DNA of 62,194 nt from NCBI GenBank assembly GCA_030149475.1, contig JASBRL010000104.1, forward strand, positions 1 through 62,194, in the 5' to 3' direction. The notes under the pieces were generated by a model. The model worked only from the letters and a program-made list of their open reading frames with translations, made no database searches and was not told the DNA's origin. This DNA is from Marinobacter sp. (lineage in GTDB: Bacteria; Pseudomonadota; Gammaproteobacteria; Pseudomonadales; Oleiphilaceae). Position 1 is the stretch's first letter. Each line of letters starts with the position of its first letter. Shown here one piece after another: positions 31,090 through 42,928 of the stretch. Made by a program: the position numbers and the translations under genes.

Positions 31090-33729
31090 CTACTTCTTGT
31101 CCTTCGGCACCCACTTACCCCCGGTGTAATAGGCGGCCCAGCCGGTCGCCTTACCGTCTTTTTCGGTCATTACATACTGCTCTTTGGTCTTCCGGCTGTA
31201 ACGGACCACCGTCGGATTCCCCTCCGGATCCTTGTCAGGAGCCTTCAGTAAAAAGTCGTACTTGGGATCGATCTCGTCCCTGTGGGGCTTGATCTCCCGG
31301 ACCAGTGGCGCCCGGGTTTCCCGGTTCTTGGGAAACTTGCTTGCAGCAAGAAACAGCCCTGAGGCACCGTCCCGAAGAACATAGGTGTCATCGACTTTTT
31401 CACATTGCAGTTCCGGCATGGGCACCGGGTCCATCTTGGGCGGCGCAGGCTCGCCGTTACGAAGCAGCTTGCGAGTGTTCTTGCATTCGCTGTTGGTGCA
31501 GCCGAAGTATTTACCAAAACGGCCGGTTTTAAGCTGCATCTCCGATCCGCACTTGTCGCATTCCAGGGTAGGCCCGTCATAGCCCTTTATGCGGAAGCTG
31601 CCCTGCTCGACCTCGAACCCGGAACAGTCGGGGTTATTGCCACAGACGTGAAGCTTGCGCGATTCGTCAATCAGGTAACTGTCCATCGCCGTGCCACATT
31701 TTGGACACCGGTGCTTTTTGCGCAACAGACGGCTCTCACCTTCACCCTCAACGTCATCATCAGCACTGACGACATCATCTCCCGGCACCAGGTTGATCGT
31801 TGTCTTGCATCGTTCTTTCGGCGGCAGCGAATACCCGGAGCAGCCCAGGAAAACGCCGGTACTGGCCACCCTGATCTGCATCGGTCGCTGACAGGTAGGA
31901 CACGGAATATCGGTTTCCGTCGGCGTATTACCCCGCATGCCGTCCTCATCTGTGCGGCTCGCCTTGTCGAGCTGCTGGCTGAAACGACTGTAAAAGCCGT
32001 TCAGAACTTTCTTCCAGTCGATGCTGCCGGAAGCAATCTCGTCAAGCTCTTCTTCCAGCCGCGCCGTAAAGTCATAGTCCATCAGGTTTGAAAAGGACTC
32101 CGACAGACGCTCGGTTACGATGTCGCCCATCTTTTCTGAGTAAAACCGCCGATTCTGCAGTTTCACGTAGCCCCGGTCCTGGATCGTCGAAATGATCGAG
32201 GCGTAGGTCGACGGCCGGCCAATTCCCTGCTTCTCAAGCTCTTTGACCAGGCTCGCCTCGGTATATCTCGGAGCCGGCTTGGTGAAGTGTTGGGTCGGAT
32301 CCAGCTTATCAAGGGCCAGCACTTCATCAACCTTGATATCCGGCAACGCGACGTCTTCGTCTTTCTTCGCCGAGGCCGGCGCCGCCTTGAGAAAACCATC
32401 AAACTTGATGATTCGGCCGCGAGTCCGCAGCTCATAGTCGCCCGCGCTGACCACAATGGAGGTACTGAGGAATTCAGCATCCGCCATCTGACAGGCTATA
32501 AACTGACGCCAGATCAGGTCATAAAGCCGCTCAGCGTCCTTTTCCAGGCCACTGATATCAGCCGGCCGGCGGGTAACGTCGGTTGGGCGAATCGCCTCGT
32601 GGGCCTCCTGGGCCCCCTCTTTGCTGCCATAAACCCGCGGACTGTCCGGCAGGTAGGATTTACCGAACTGCTTTTCAATAAACTCACGGCTGCCGGCAAT
32701 CGCCTCCTGACTGAGGTTGGTTGAGTCCGTCCTCATATAGGTAATAAAACCGGCTTCGTAAAGACGCTGGGCCAGCATCATCGTTTTCTTGACGCTGAAG
32801 CCCATCCGATTGCTCGCAGCCTGCTGCAGGGTGGAGGTAATAAACGGCGCGCCCGGTTTTGAACGGGTAGGTTTGTCCTCCCGCTTGCTGACCTTGAACT
32901 GGCTCGCCTTGAGCCGTTCCACATGCTCCCTGCTTTGCTGTTCGTTAACCGGTCGATACGCCTTTTCCTGAAAGCGGGTGACCTCAAACCGTACAGCCTG
33001 ACGGGCCTTTTGGGGTTCCAGATCGGCATGCAACTGCCAGAATTCCTCAGGCACGAACTTGCGGATTTCCCGCTCGCGCTCAACGATCAGACGAACCGCT
33101 ACGGACTGAACACGGCCCGCCGACAAACCACGGGCCAGCTTGGCCCACAGCAGGGGCGAAACCATGTATCCGACCACCCGATCCAGAAAGCGCCGGGCCT
33201 GCTGGGCGTTCACCCGGGCGGTATCGACCGATCCCGGGTCCTTGAACGCTTCCTGGATGGCGCGTTTGGTAATTTCGTTGAACACCACCCGCCGATACTT
33301 GTCCGGTTCACCGCCGATGGTTTCCCGCAGGTGCCAGGCAATGGCCTCCCCTTCGCGGTCAAGGTCCGTCGCGAGATAGATATGATCCGCGGACTTGGCC
33401 AGTCGTTTCAGTTCACTGACGACCTTTTCCTTACCCGGCAGGATCTCATAGTGCGCTTCCCAGTCCCGGTCAGGGTCCACGCCCATTCGTGCCACCAGCT
33501 GTTCACGAGCCTTGCGCTTCTTGTAAACAGCCTTCTCGTCCGGGTCCATTTTGCGGGTCAGAGCGGCCTGACGGGCACGCTCCTTGGGATCGCTCTGCGA
33601 CCCACTGCCACTGACCGGAAGGTCACGGATATGGCCAATGCTGGACTTCACGATGAAATCAGGTCCCAGGTACTTATTGATCGTCTTGGCCTTGGCTGGC
33701 GACTCGACGATAACGAGACTTTTACCCAT
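31090..33729 (-). CDS. topA: DNA topoisomerase I
   Basis: Type IA topoisomerase that relaxes negative supercoils. It is 879 residues from the ATG at 33729, beginning [20 protein letters not shown]; the frame runs on to 33867 without family similarity. The TOPRIM domain has the acidic DLDREGEA (122-129). Catalytic Tyr331 is in [10 protein letters not shown]. The C-terminus carries three four-cysteine zinc ribbons (CPTCQRPM..., CPKCGTAM..., CDKCGSEM...) followed by a basic extension. It converges on the beta-hydroxyacid dehydrogenase with a gap of only 7 bases. Confidence 0.97.
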   Translation of the reverse strand: MGKSLVIVESPAKAKTINKYLGPDFIVKSSIGHIRDLPVSGSGSQSDPKERARQAALTRKMDPDEKAVYKKRKAREQLVARMGVDPDRDWEAHYEILPGKEKVVSELKRLAKSADHIYLATDLDREGEAIAWHLRETIGGEPDKYRRVVFNEITKRAIQEAFKDPGSVDTARVNAQQARRFLDRVVGYMVSPLLWAKLARGLSAGRVQSVAVRLIVEREREIRKFVPEEFWQLHADLEPQKARQAVRFEVTRFQEKAYRPVNEQQSREHVERLKASQFKVSKREDKPTRSKPGAPFITSTLQQAASNRMGFSVKKTMMLAQRLYEAGFITYMRTDSTNLSQEAIAGSREFIEKQFGKSYLPDSPRVYGSKEGAQEAHEAIRPTDVTRRPADISGLEKDAERLYDLIWRQFIACQMADAEFLSTSIVVSAGDYELRTRGRIIKFDGFLKAAPASAKKDEDVALPDIKVDEVLALDKLDPTQHFTKPAPRYTEASLVKELEKQGIGRPSTYASIISTIQDRGYVKLQNRRFYSEKMGDIVTERLSESFSNLMDYDFTARLEEELDEIASGSIDWKKVLNGFYSRFSQQLDKASRTDEDGMRGNTPTETDIPCPTCQRPMQIRVASTGVFLGCSGYSLPPKERCKTTINLVPGDDVVSADDDVEGEGESRLLRKKHRCPKCGTAMDSYLIDESRKLHVCGNNPDCSGFEVEQGSFRIKGYDGPTLECDKCGSEMQLKTGRFGKYFGCTNSECKNTRKLLRNGEPAPPKMDPVPMPELQCEKVDDTYVLRDGASGLFLAASKFPKNRETRAPLVREIKPHRDEIDPKYDFLLKAPDKDPEGNPTVVRYSRKTKEQYVMTEKDGKATGWAAYYTGGKWVPKDKK

Positions 33730-34119
33730 ATTGGAGATCAGTTCCTTGGAGGTTTCCGGCTGAGGGATCTGATAAGAATGGACTGCGGTGGAAGATCGTA
33801 CCAGAAAGATTCCGGTCAACCGCCCGGCACGCTGACCTGGCACGCCTGCGTCTTGCCGTACTTCCACACCAGTGACTTCTTGAAAGACTCCTCATCGGCC
33901 GACAAACAGTAAACCCACTGAAAATCAGGCTGCTACCTATAATACCGAACACGCCGACTGCTATAGGTGCACTGTTTTACAGGGTCAGGATGAGCAAGAC
34001 AACCCATTCTTTCGTCTCCGGGACGCATTTATGATGGGCGCCTCACCTGAATTTCAACTCCGACGACAAAAAAAACCCGGCAGGCTGCCGGGCTTTTTGG
34101 TGACGCACTCAGACCGTAA
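33730..34119. other. topA-fadA intergenic region
   Basis: This 390-base stretch contains the topA leader and promoter area (a -10-like TATTAT on the minus strand near 33935, without a convincing -35) and the fadA terminator at 34071-34098. The open frames here are short and unlike known proteins. Confidence 0.4.
34068..34098 (-). terminator. Bidirectional intrinsic terminator after fadBA
   Basis: CCCGGC (34076-34081) and GCCGGG (34087-34092) form a GC stem with a 5-base loop, flanked by a run of A on the left and five T on the right. It therefore terminates on the minus strand after fadA and could act on either strand. Confidence 0.85.
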
Positions 34120-35322
<1,203 letters not shown>

Positions 35323-35329
35323 TCAGGGT

Positions 35330-37477
35330 TCAGCCAAAGAACTTTTTGCCAGTTCTGGCCATTTCACGCAGACCGTCTGTCGGGTGATAGAGCGGCCCGA
35401 GGTCTGCAAATCTGTCTGCCAGTGCCACGAATTCGGCAACGCCCATATCGTCGATATAGCGCAGTGCGCCACCACGGAACGGCGGGAAGCCGATGCCGTA
35501 GATCAGGCCCATGTCAGCATCGGCGGGTGAGCCGACGATGTTGTCTTCCAGGCAGCGGACGGTTTCCAGACACAGTGGCAGCATCATGCGTGCGATGATG
35601 TCTTCCTCGCTGAATTCCTGGCTACCCTGAACGACCGGTTTGAGCAGCTCGTAGGTCTTCTCATCGACGACCTTCTTCTGCTTGCCTTTGCGATCTGTTT
35701 CGTACTGGTAGAACCCTTTACCGTTTTTCTGACCGTAACGATTGTTATCAAACATCACGTCAATCGCTGTCGTCCCTTCATGCTTCATCCGGTCAGGGAA
35801 ACCATCGGCCATGACATCGCCGGCGTGCTTGCCGGTATCCATGCCAACCACGTCCAGCAGATAGGCCGGACCCATGGGCCAGCCAAACTTTTCCATGACT
35901 TTATCTACCTGTTGGAAGTCAGCACCGTCACGGACCAGATTGACAAAGCCACCGAAGTACGGGAACAGAACCCGGTTGACCAGGAAGCCCGGGCAATCGT
36001 TGACCACGATCGGTGTCTTGCCCATGGCCTTGGCATAGGCCACGGTGGTGGCTACCGCACGGTCGCTGGTTTTCTTGCCCCGAATGACCTCAACCAGCGG
36101 CATCATGTGCACCGGGTTGAAAAAGTGCATCCCGCAGAAGTTCTCCGGTCGCTTGAGGTTCCTGGCCAGCAGGTCGATGGAAATGGTCGATGTGTTGGAC
36201 GTCAGGATGGCGTCTTCGCGAACCGCGTCTTCGGTCTCGCGCAGAACCGCGTCCTTGACCTTCGGGTTCTCGACAACGGCTTCGACCACCAGGTCAACGC
36301 CCTTGAAATCGCCGTAGTTCAGGGTCGGCGTAATGCTGTTCAGCACGTCGGCCATCTGGTCCGGCTTCATCCTGCCCTTGTCAACCCGCTTGGCCAGAAG
36401 CTTCTTGGCTTCTTTCAGGCCCAGGGCGATGCCGTCCTGGTTAATGTCTTTCATCAGAATCGGAGTGCCTTTCAGCGCCGACTGGAACGCCACGCCGCCG
36501 CCCATGATACCGGCACCGAGTACGGCGGCCAGTTTGACGTCGTTGGCTTCCTTTTCCCACGCCTTGGCCTTTTTCTTGAGCTCCTGGTCGTTCAGGAACA
36601 GGCCAACCAGACACGCAGCCGTGTTGGTTTTCGCCATTTTCGCGAAGCCCCTGGCTTCCACCTCGATCGCCTTGTCACGCCCCAGACCGGCATGCTTCTG
36701 CATCACCTTGATGGCTTCGACCGGCGACGGATAGTTCTTGCCAGCTTTACCCGCGACAAACGCCTTGGAGATTTCAAACGCCATCATACTTTCCATGGCG
36801 TTGAGCTTGATCTTGCTCTGCTTTTCGTCACGGCGAGCCTGAATATCAAACTTGCCGTCGTTGCACTGCTCGATGATCCTGACGGCCGCTTCCAACAGCT
36901 TGTCCGCTTCCACCACGGCATCGACGGCGCCCACCTTCAGAGCGGCATCGGCACGGTTCTCGGAACCACCGGTGATCCACTCCACGGCATAATCGACGCC
37001 GACCAGACGAGACAGGCGCACGGTTCCGCCAAAGCCCGGGAAGATGCCCAGTTTGACTTCCGGCAGGCCGACTTTTGCCTTGGGTGACATTACCCGGTAA
37101 TCCGTCGCCAGGCACAGCTCGAAACCACCACCGAGGGCCATGCCATTGATCGCGGTCACCGTCGGGAACGGCAGATCTTCAATGGCGTTGAAGACAGCGT
37201 TCGCCTTCAGGTTATTGGCAACCAGCTCTTCCTCCGAACCTGCGAAAAGTTCAGTGAACTCGGTAATATCGGCGCCCACGATGAAACTGTCTTTGGAACT
37301 GGTAATCACCAGCCCCTTGAGGTCCTTTTCAGTCTTCAGTTTGTCGGCTGCGGCACCAAGCTCTTCGATCGTCAGACGATTGAACTTGTTGACTGACTCG
37401 CCTCGCAAGTCGAAGTCCAGCTGAGCGATTCCGCCGTCGATCTTTTTAACCGTGATGGCTTTACCTTCGTAAATCAT
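35330..37477 (-). CDS. fadB: Fatty acid oxidation complex alpha subunit FadB
   Basis: Multifunctional enzyme with enoyl-CoA hydratase, isomerase and L-3-hydroxyacyl-CoA dehydrogenase activities. It is 715 residues, matching the Pseudomonas form. The N-terminal crotonase fold has [19 protein letters not shown] and [19 protein letters not shown]. The C-terminal dehydrogenase starts at [14 protein letters not shown], with the HAD signature [21 protein letters not shown] chose the ATG at 37477, preceded by GGAG, over the frame start at 37522. Probably repressed by PsrA through the palindrome at 37584-37603. Confidence 0.97.
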   Translation of the reverse strand: MIYEGKAITVKKIDGGIAQLDFDLRGESVNKFNRLTIEELGAAADKLKTEKDLKGLVITSSKDSFIVGADITEFTELFAGSEEELVANNLKANAVFNAIEDLPFPTVTAINGMALGGGFELCLATDYRVMSPKAKVGLPEVKLGIFPGFGGTVRLSRLVGVDYAVEWITGGSENRADAALKVGAVDAVVEADKLLEAAVRIIEQCNDGKFDIQARRDEKQSKIKLNAMESMMAFEISKAFVAGKAGKNYPSPVEAIKVMQKHAGLGRDKAIEVEARGFAKMAKTNTAACLVGLFLNDQELKKKAKAWEKEANDVKLAAVLGAGIMGGGVAFQSALKGTPILMKDINQDGIALGLKEAKKLLAKRVDKGRMKPDQMADVLNSITPTLNYGDFKGVDLVVEAVVENPKVKDAVLRETEDAVREDAILTSNTSTISIDLLARNLKRPENFCGMHFFNPVHMMPLVEVIRGKKTSDRAVATTVAYAKAMGKTPIVVNDCPGFLVNRVLFPYFGGFVNLVRDGADFQQVDKVMEKFGWPMGPAYLLDVVGMDTGKHAGDVMADGFPDRMKHEGTTAIDVMFDNNRYGQKNGKGFYQYETDRKGKQKKVVDEKTYELLKPVVQGSQEFSEEDIIARMMLPLCLETVRCLEDNIVGSPADADMGLIYGIGFPPFRGGALRYIDDMGVAEFVALADRFADLGPLYHPTDGLREMARTGKKFFG

Positions 37478-38007
37478 CAACTGATCTCCAGTCTGTTTTG
37501 GAAACTGCGCGACGACCGACAAACCTGAAAACAGTTGGCCGTTCTCGCAGCAAATTAGTCATTGCCCGTCCATTCAACTCAAAATTCATACAGTCGTTTG
37601 AATCGAGAGGAGCACACGATGTGAAAAAACCACTCATTTGTCAATTTGTTTCTGCCAACGGCCTGTCTGCCGCACCCACAATGGAACCGGAGCATCAACG
37701 GTAAATCGTTTATGTTTTAATAATTTATCGGAGAGACCTCAGAGTCAGCCCAACAAGTCAGAGCTACCTGCAAAATATCTTTAACAATTGAGCGTGCCGT
37801 GCTACCCGAAAACTGCTTGATTGGCCGAACCAGTTACTTTACCTTCTATCTCAGACTTTAGTCCAACAGCCCAGCGACAGTGCCCGCCTACAACGGTCGT
37901 GCAATCGGGCAACCGGCCTTTACGGATTGCATGTTGACCTGTTCCGGGCGGGAGGGCAGGCCAGCAACTGGAGCCGACAACAAAATCAAAAACGGAGACT
38001 TCTCCCG
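37478..38007. promoter_or_regulatory. fadB-periplasmic protein divergent intergenic region
   Basis: This 530-bp region divides fadBA (minus) from the secreted-protein gene (plus). It contains a PsrA-like palindrome at 37584-37603 and AT-rich tracts near 37705-37735. A tiny frame (GTG at 37621, 27 codons) with a good ribosome site is present, but I do not call it a gene. Confidence 0.45.
37584..37603. promoter_or_regulatory. PsrA-like operator upstream of fadBA
   Basis: ATTCATAC-AGTC-GTTTGAAT is a 7-of-8 inverted repeat with a 4-base centre. It matches the CAAAC-N2-4-GTTTG pattern reported for PsrA in pseudomonads except for one base in the left arm. Its place 107 bases upstream of the fadB start fits the known role of PsrA as a repressor of fadBA, relieved by long-chain fatty acids. 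The psrA gene itself is not in the window. Confidence 0.6.
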
Positions 38008-38817
38008 ATGAAAGACTGTTACTGGCGAGTTCAATCGCTCCTTGCCGTTGCAATGCTCATGATCATGATTCCCCTCTCCTCAGCAGCGGCTCAATCGCCT
38101 GTGCTTGCGAGCCTTCACCAGTTCCGCATCAGTAATTTTCGTGCCCTTAATTCCTACTACCAGTTCAGCGTGAATGGCGACACGGAGAAACTTGACGAGA
38201 TTGTTGATAGCATCAAGACCGCCAGCGGTGAAATCAAAACCGTCACGGACAACAGTGATGGCATGCTCGACAAGGACCAGTTGACCGGCCTGACCACGGA
38301 GTTCCAGAAATTCAAGGATCTGATGAAGCAGAACATCACCGACGTGCGCAAACGCGGCTACCCGGATCTCCGACTGGTGTCTGAAATGGCCAATCAGGCC
38401 CAGACCCTGAGCAAAAAGTCCGCGGAGCTCTACGCCACAGCCCTGGACAACGCCAAGATGACCGCCGATAGCCGGGTGGAGTCCGCCCGCTCCGCGGCGG
38501 TCCTGATGGCTCAGATGATGGCCAAATACAGTGCGCGGTCGAATTCATCCGTCGCCCAGACGTTCCAGGGGTCGGAATCGGAGGCGCCACTGGATCAGCA
38601 GGCAAAGGAATTTGACACTCTGCTCGCGCAACTGAAAGACGGCAGGGAGTCCGGTGCACTCAGGCAGTCTATTGAGAGCATCTCTTCCAAGTGGATGTTT
38701 ATCCGCGGTTCCTTCATCAATTACAACGAAAAAAATGTACCGTTTATCATCGACCGTTACTCCAAAGGCATTCTTGATGAGCTAAAAACAGCCATCCAGC
38801 TCCTGACCACGGGCTGA
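38008..38817 (+). CDS. Secreted helical protein of unknown function
   Basis: A 269-residue protein with a signal peptide (MKDCYWRVQSLLAVAMLMIM followed by PLSSAAAQS, likely cleaved after AAA) and a mostly helical, Lys/Asp/Ser-rich mature part of about 240 residues with no cysteine in the mature region. I do not recognise a domain. I chose the ATG at 38008 because it puts the signal peptide at the N-terminus, with GGAG about 10 bases upstream; the frame extends back to 37927. It lies next to a universal stress protein gene, so a stress or envelope role is possible but not shown. Confidence 0.75.
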   Translation: MKDCYWRVQSLLAVAMLMIMIPLSSAAAQSPVLASLHQFRISNFRALNSYYQFSVNGDTEKLDEIVDSIKTASGEIKTVTDNSDGMLDKDQLTGLTTEFQKFKDLMKQNITDVRKRGYPDLRLVSEMANQAQTLSKKSAELYATALDNAKMTADSRVESARSAAVLMAQMMAKYSARSNSSVAQTFQGSESEAPLDQQAKEFDTLLAQLKDGRESGALRQSIESISSKWMFIRGSFINYNEKNVPFIIDRYSKGILDELKTAIQLLTTG

Positions 38818-39004
38818 CTTTGCCCCTTCCCGCCGGACGCCTGTGCCGGCGGGTAATGCCATCCCGCCGAGTTCCGGTCATTCGGCTCACGTCCAGTCAT
38901 TTCGCTGTCCCAACGAGACACGGATTGACCGTCATGAATGTTATTTCACAAGATCTGATTTAAACTCAAGAGAACTGTTTCAGAGCCCGCCAAGGAGGTT
39001 ACTC

Positions 39005-39436
39005 ATGACCAGCTACAGCAAAATTCTGGTTGCCATTGACCTGACCGAAGAAGCGCCACAGGTGCTCAAAAAAGCCAAGCGGATCGCCGATACCTTTCAG
39101 GCCGAACTGACACTGGTCCATGTAGTCGAACCGGTCGGCTATGCCTATGGCGGTGACATCCCTATGGACCTTACTGAACTTCAGGAACAGTTGGACAAGG
39201 CGGCCAAATCTCAACTTGAGGCCTACGGCAGAGAGTATGACGTGCCGCCGGAGCGACAGCTTGCCAGTGTCGGGCGGCCGGAGTCCGAGATCCACCGCCT
39301 TTGTGAAGAAAAGCAGTTTGATCTTGTGATCGTCGGCAGCCACGGCAGGCATGGGTTTCAGCTACTATTGGGATCAACGGCCAACGGGGTCCTTCATGGT
39401 GCCGAATGCGACGTTCTGGCGGTGCGTATTACCTGA
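39005..39436 (+). CDS. Universal stress protein UspA family
   Basis: A 143-residue single-domain Usp. It opens MTSYSKILVAIDLTEEAPQV, with the ATP-binding signature IVGSHGRHGFQLLLGSTA near the C-terminus, indicating the nucleotide-binding type. AAGGAGG precedes the ATG at 39005. The family accumulates during growth arrest and starvation. A TTGAC-N4-ATGAA sequence near 38924 resembles a weak FNR/ANR box, and low-oxygen control is a guess from it. Confidence 0.92.
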   Translation: MTSYSKILVAIDLTEEAPQVLKKAKRIADTFQAELTLVHVVEPVGYAYGGDIPMDLTELQEQLDKAAKSQLEAYGREYDVPPERQLASVGRPESEIHRLCEEKQFDLVIVGSHGRHGFQLLLGSTANGVLHGAECDVLAVRIT

Positions 39437-39528
39437 TCATCCCATCCGGCAGACTTTATCGGTCGGTCAAGGGACACTGGCTTGGCGGGAAGGCGGCACA
39501 GACATCAGCGAATTGGCCAGATGGGGCT

Positions 39529-40203
39529 CTACGGAGCCTCACCTTTCATCCTTGATTCCAGTTTACGAAGCTGGCTTTGCAGAGAGAAACTGACGCTTGA
39601 CGCCATGGAGAAGAAATTCAGCAATGCTTTAAGGTTGCTGTCCCCCCTGCACACTGAGTGTATCCGCTGCCAAAGCGCCTGATTGACCAACTGAAGGCGC
39701 TGATTTCGCTCGACCAGTCCCTTCAGGTCCCAGTCGGGCTCATGGTGATTGTGTTTTTCAAAATATTGCTGCAACAGGTAATGGGATACGGTACGCATGA
39801 TGAATTCATCGCTGCTGGCAAACGGCAGGTGATGAATAGCCATGGGCTTGAGCTCAGCCAGTACCGGGCAACCACTGGTGGCCATCTTCAATCCCAGCAA
39901 AGACCTGAGCGCTTCTTCCAGGGTAGCGTCCCTGGTGTAGGTCCGGCGCTCATCGGTCACCGACACCGCCACCCGCTGATAGGCATCTTCTTCCCGAAAC
40001 GCTTCGACCACCGGAAGTATTTCGGTCGCCGCCGGACAGTGGGCGAATTGGGTTGGCTTTAACGGACAGTTTGCGCACTGGCAGTGCTCCAGCCTGGTCC
40101 AGGCCGGCAGTTCAGCCGGGTTTTCGACCGGCGTCGGCTGGCCCGATGCACTGAACTGAATAGCCCGCCGCTCCGGCAGGTTGAAAGTATAGGTAACATT
40201 CAT
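39529..40203 (-). CDS. Uncharacterised cysteine-motif protein (DUF6901-like)
   Basis: A 224-residue protein with a clustered motif CQCANCPLKPTQFAHCP near residue 42, SGCP further on, and the conserved-looking stretch LKPMAIHHLPFASSDEFIMRT. The Cys spacing suggests metal binding. I believe it belongs to the family listed as DUF6901, but the name is from memory. Function is unknown. Its ATG overlaps the uup stop by one base, so translation is coupled and the two probably share regulation. The frame extends to 40233, but the ATG at 40203 fits the coupling. Confidence 0.75.
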   Translation of the reverse strand: MNVTYTFNLPERRAIQFSASGQPTPVENPAELPAWTRLEHCQCANCPLKPTQFAHCPAATEILPVVEAFREEDAYQRVAVSVTDERRTYTRDATLEEALRSLLGLKMATSGCPVLAELKPMAIHHLPFASSDEFIMRTVSHYLLQQYFEKHNHHEPDWDLKGLVERNQRLQLVNQALWQRIHSVCRGDSNLKALLNFFSMASSVSFSLQSQLRKLESRMKGEAP

Positions 40204-42125
40204 CAATGGCTCAGCTCTTCCAGTTCCATCCAACGCTCTATGGTTTGCTCCAGTTCGGCTTCGAGCGCCGCCAGCTTATCAAGTTCCGCGGCCACTTCGG
40301 CTCCCGGCCTGGAATAGAAATCGTCTGACGCCACCAGGCTCTGCTGATCAGTCACGCGATTTTCCAGCGACTCTATGGTAACCGGCAACTGATCAAGTTC
40401 GCGTTTCAACTTGTAACTCAACTTGGCTGATTTATGAGCGGGCGCGATACCGGACGCTGCAGCCGGCCCAACCGTTGGTGCTTTCGCTGGCCTGGACAAA
40501 TTGCTCACACTCCGCTCCGCCTGCCTTTCGGTCGGAAAGGCACCCCCCTGGCGCCGCCAATCACTGTAACCTCCTACAAAGCTCCTTACCCGGCGGGAGC
40601 CGTCCAGAAACAGCGTATCCGTTACCACATTGTCAAGAAATTCACGGTCGTGACTAATCACAATCACCGTGCCACTGAATGCGACCAACTGGGACTCGAG
40701 CAATTCCAGAGTTTCTACGTCAAGGTCGTTGGTGGGCTCATCCAGTACCAGGATATTGGCGGGCTTGCTGAACAGCTTGGCAAGCAAAAGCCGCGCCCGC
40801 TCTCCGCCCGAGAACACACGCACCGGCGAGCGCGCACGTTCCGGCGAGAACAGAAATTCCTGCAGGTAACCCAGCACATGCTTTTGCTGGCCATTGATCT
40901 CGATGAACTCTCGTCCCTCCGACAGGTTATCGAGCGCGTTGGCAGACAGATCGAGTTCACCGCGAAGCTGATCAAAATACGCCACTTCCCGGTTCGTCCC
41001 CAGCCGGATCTGACCTGATGTGGGCTCCAGGTCGCCCAGCATGAGCCTGACCAGCGTGGTTTTTCCGGTGCCGTTTTCCCCGATCAGACCGATTTTATCG
41101 CCACGCATCACGGTCAGCGCAAGATCCTCGATAACCGACCGGCCATCCGGATAGGCAAACCCGGCATGAGTGGCCTCGACCACCAGCCGGCCGGAACGCG
41201 CCGCATCCTCGACCACAAACTGGGCATTGCCACCGCGTTCGCGACGTTGCTGGCGTTCCTCCCGCATGGCCTTGAGAGCCCTCACCCGGCCCATATTACG
41301 AGTCCGCCGGGCCTTGATTCCCTGGCGAATCCAGGCCTCTTCCTGCCTGAGGCGCTTGTCGAAGAGTGCATTCTGACGATCCTCTTCTTCCAGAGCTTTT
41401 TCCTTCAAATCGAGATACCGGTCGTATGTCGCTGAAAAACTGACAAGTTTTCCGCGATCAAGCTCGACTATCCGGGTTGCCATTCGGCGGATAAAGGCCC
41501 GGTCGTGGCTGACAAACAGCAGTGCTCCACGGAACTGCGCGAGAGCCTCTTCCAGCCAGGCAATCGCCGGCACATCCAGATGGTTGGTGGGCTCGTCCAG
41601 CAACAGCAGGTCTGGCTCACCCACGAGCGCGCGCGCCAGCAGAACCCGTCGCTGCCAGCCGCCGGACAGGGTATCGAGGACGCTGTCCGGGTCGATCCGG
41701 TACTGCTCCAGGATCGCCGTCACCTTTTGGTCAAGACGCCAGCCATCAAGGGCTTCCAGGCGCTCCTGTACTTTCATCAATTCATCAAGACTGTCTTCGT
41801 CGGCGGAGTGTGTCAGCGTATGAAACCGTGCGAGCAACTCACCCGTCTCCGGGAAGGCACTGGCCACCGCTTCATAGGCCGTGCGGGTATCATTACCGGG
41901 AAGGTTCTGTGGCAGTATCGCCAGTGTGGCGCCATCGTCCATACGAACCAGTCCACCGTCCGGCGTCACCTCGCCGGTCACGATCTTCAGCAACGTCGAT
42001 TTGCCCTCCCCGTTGCGCCCCAGCAGACAGACGCGCTCCCCTGCCTCCAGTGTCAACGAGGCGTTCTCCAGAAGGGGCTGGAGTCCGAACGCCAGGGACA
42101 GGCTATCGAGGGTCAGTAACGGCAT
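40203..42125 (-). CDS. uup: ABC-F family ATPase Uup
   Basis: A 640-residue cytoplasmic ABC-F protein with two nucleotide-binding domains and no membrane segment. First domain: Walker A GRNGEGKS (36-43), signature LSGGWQRRVLLA, Walker B LLLLDEPTNHLD. Second domain: GENGTGKT, signature FSGGERARLLLA, Walker B ILVLDEPTNDLD. A C-terminal coiled coil (after about 560) is typical of Uup, which acts on branched DNA intermediates and transposon excision and also on ribosomes in E. coli. Its ATG overlaps the stop of the MOSC gene (TAATG). Confidence 0.93.
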   Translation of the reverse strand: MPLLTLDSLSLAFGLQPLLENASLTLEAGERVCLLGRNGEGKSTLLKIVTGEVTPDGGLVRMDDGATLAILPQNLPGNDTRTAYEAVASAFPETGELLARFHTLTHSADEDSLDELMKVQERLEALDGWRLDQKVTAILEQYRIDPDSVLDTLSGGWQRRVLLARALVGEPDLLLLDEPTNHLDVPAIAWLEEALAQFRGALLFVSHDRAFIRRMATRIVELDRGKLVSFSATYDRYLDLKEKALEEEDRQNALFDKRLRQEEAWIRQGIKARRTRNMGRVRALKAMREERQQRRERGGNAQFVVEDAARSGRLVVEATHAGFAYPDGRSVIEDLALTVMRGDKIGLIGENGTGKTTLVRLMLGDLEPTSGQIRLGTNREVAYFDQLRGELDLSANALDNLSEGREFIEINGQQKHVLGYLQEFLFSPERARSPVRVFSGGERARLLLAKLFSKPANILVLDEPTNDLDVETLELLESQLVAFSGTVIVISHDREFLDNVVTDTLFLDGSRRVRSFVGGYSDWRRQGGAFPTERQAERSVSNLSRPAKAPTVGPAAASGIAPAHKSAKLSYKLKRELDQLPVTIESLENRVTDQQSLVASDDFYSRPGAEVAAELDKLAALEAELEQTIERWMELEELSH

Positions 42126-42928
42126 TATTCAATCACTCCTCTTGTATCCACAATCACAGGATCGCCGAGCCTGACCGGCCCGGCACCCTGATGGACGGCA
42201 TTGACGCCAAACATGACGCCGTCGGGTTGCCGGCGGTAGGTGCCCAGGGTCCGCAGCGGCTGCAAATCCTCAGCACGTACGCCGGAGTCCGGGTCAACCG
42301 TGGTAATCAGGCAACGGGAACAGGGTTTGACCAGATTGAACGCGACCAATCCCACGATGATCCCGGGCCAATGATCTTCTGCCCAGGCGTCCGCGCCAGA
42401 CACGACGATATTGGGTCGGAACCGGCGAATATCGACCGACCGTTGGAGCCGGCGATTAAGCTCGTCCAGTGAGGCACGATTAACAATCAGGAACGGGAAT
42501 CCGTCGGCGAACCCGATCGGCTGTCCGGCCCCTGCATAGTGCGCCTCCGCTGTCCGCCGACTGTCATCGGGCATGTACACCAGATCCAGTGACTGTCCGC
42601 AATAGTCGCTCAGTATCTGCGCTGGCCCCGGTTCGGCCCGACAGGCCTTCACCCAGTCCCGCCAGACCCGGGCATTTCGCCGTTCACCGGAGACTCTCAG
42701 GGGGTGATCGCCGACACCGGGGATACCAATGCTCACCTGGCCATCGCTCAGGGCGGTGGTGATTCGAGCCAGCTCAGGCCGCTCTCGCTGGGTCACAAAA
42801 CAGCCCGCGTCGTCAACGATCATCCAGCGCCGGTCATACGCCGGACCACGGACGTCCAGAGTCAGACTGGTCACCGAGATACCTGCCAACGACTTGACCG
42901 GATAGACAAAGAGCGAATCAACCTGCAT
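42125..42928 (-). CDS. MOSC-domain protein (YcbX-like, without ferredoxin domain)
   Basis: A 267-residue protein with an N-terminal MOSC beta-barrel domain (VDSLFVYPVKSLAGISVTSL) and a MOSC domain with the conserved PCSRCLITTVDPDSG, which carries the cysteine that binds the molybdenum cofactor. YcbX of E. coli reduces N-hydroxylated bases and has an extra C-terminal [2Fe-2S] domain; this protein stops before it. I chose the ATG at 42928, preceded by GGAGG, over the frame start at 43006. First gene of an overlapping chain MOSC-uup-unknown. Confidence 0.85.
   Translation of the reverse strand: MQVDSLFVYPVKSLAGISVTSLTLDVRGPAYDRRWMIVDDAGCFVTQRERPELARITTALSDGQVSIGIPGVGDHPLRVSGERRNARVWRDWVKACRAEPGPAQILSDYCGQSLDLVYMPDDSRRTAEAHYAGAGQPIGFADGFPFLIVNRASLDELNRRLQRSVDIRRFRPNIVVSGADAWAEDHWPGIIVGLVAFNLVKPCSRCLITTVDPDSGVRAEDLQPLRTLGTYRRQPDGVMFGVNAVHQGAGPVRLGDPVIVDTRGVIE

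Noticed and set aside
35780..37087. Long plus-strand open frame (435 codons) opposite fadB
   Set aside because: It is the antisense shadow of a well-supported enzyme gene in GC-rich DNA; its translation matches no family.
37621..37704. A 27-codon frame (GTG start) with GAGGAG upstream, in the fadB upstream region
   Set aside because: The ribosome-site match could be chance, the peptide has no feature, and the position fits a promoter region better than a gene.
38917..38945. FNR/ANR box before the universal stress protein gene
   Set aside because: TTGAC-N4-ATGAA has a mismatch in each half; too weak to list as a site, so only mentioned with the gene.
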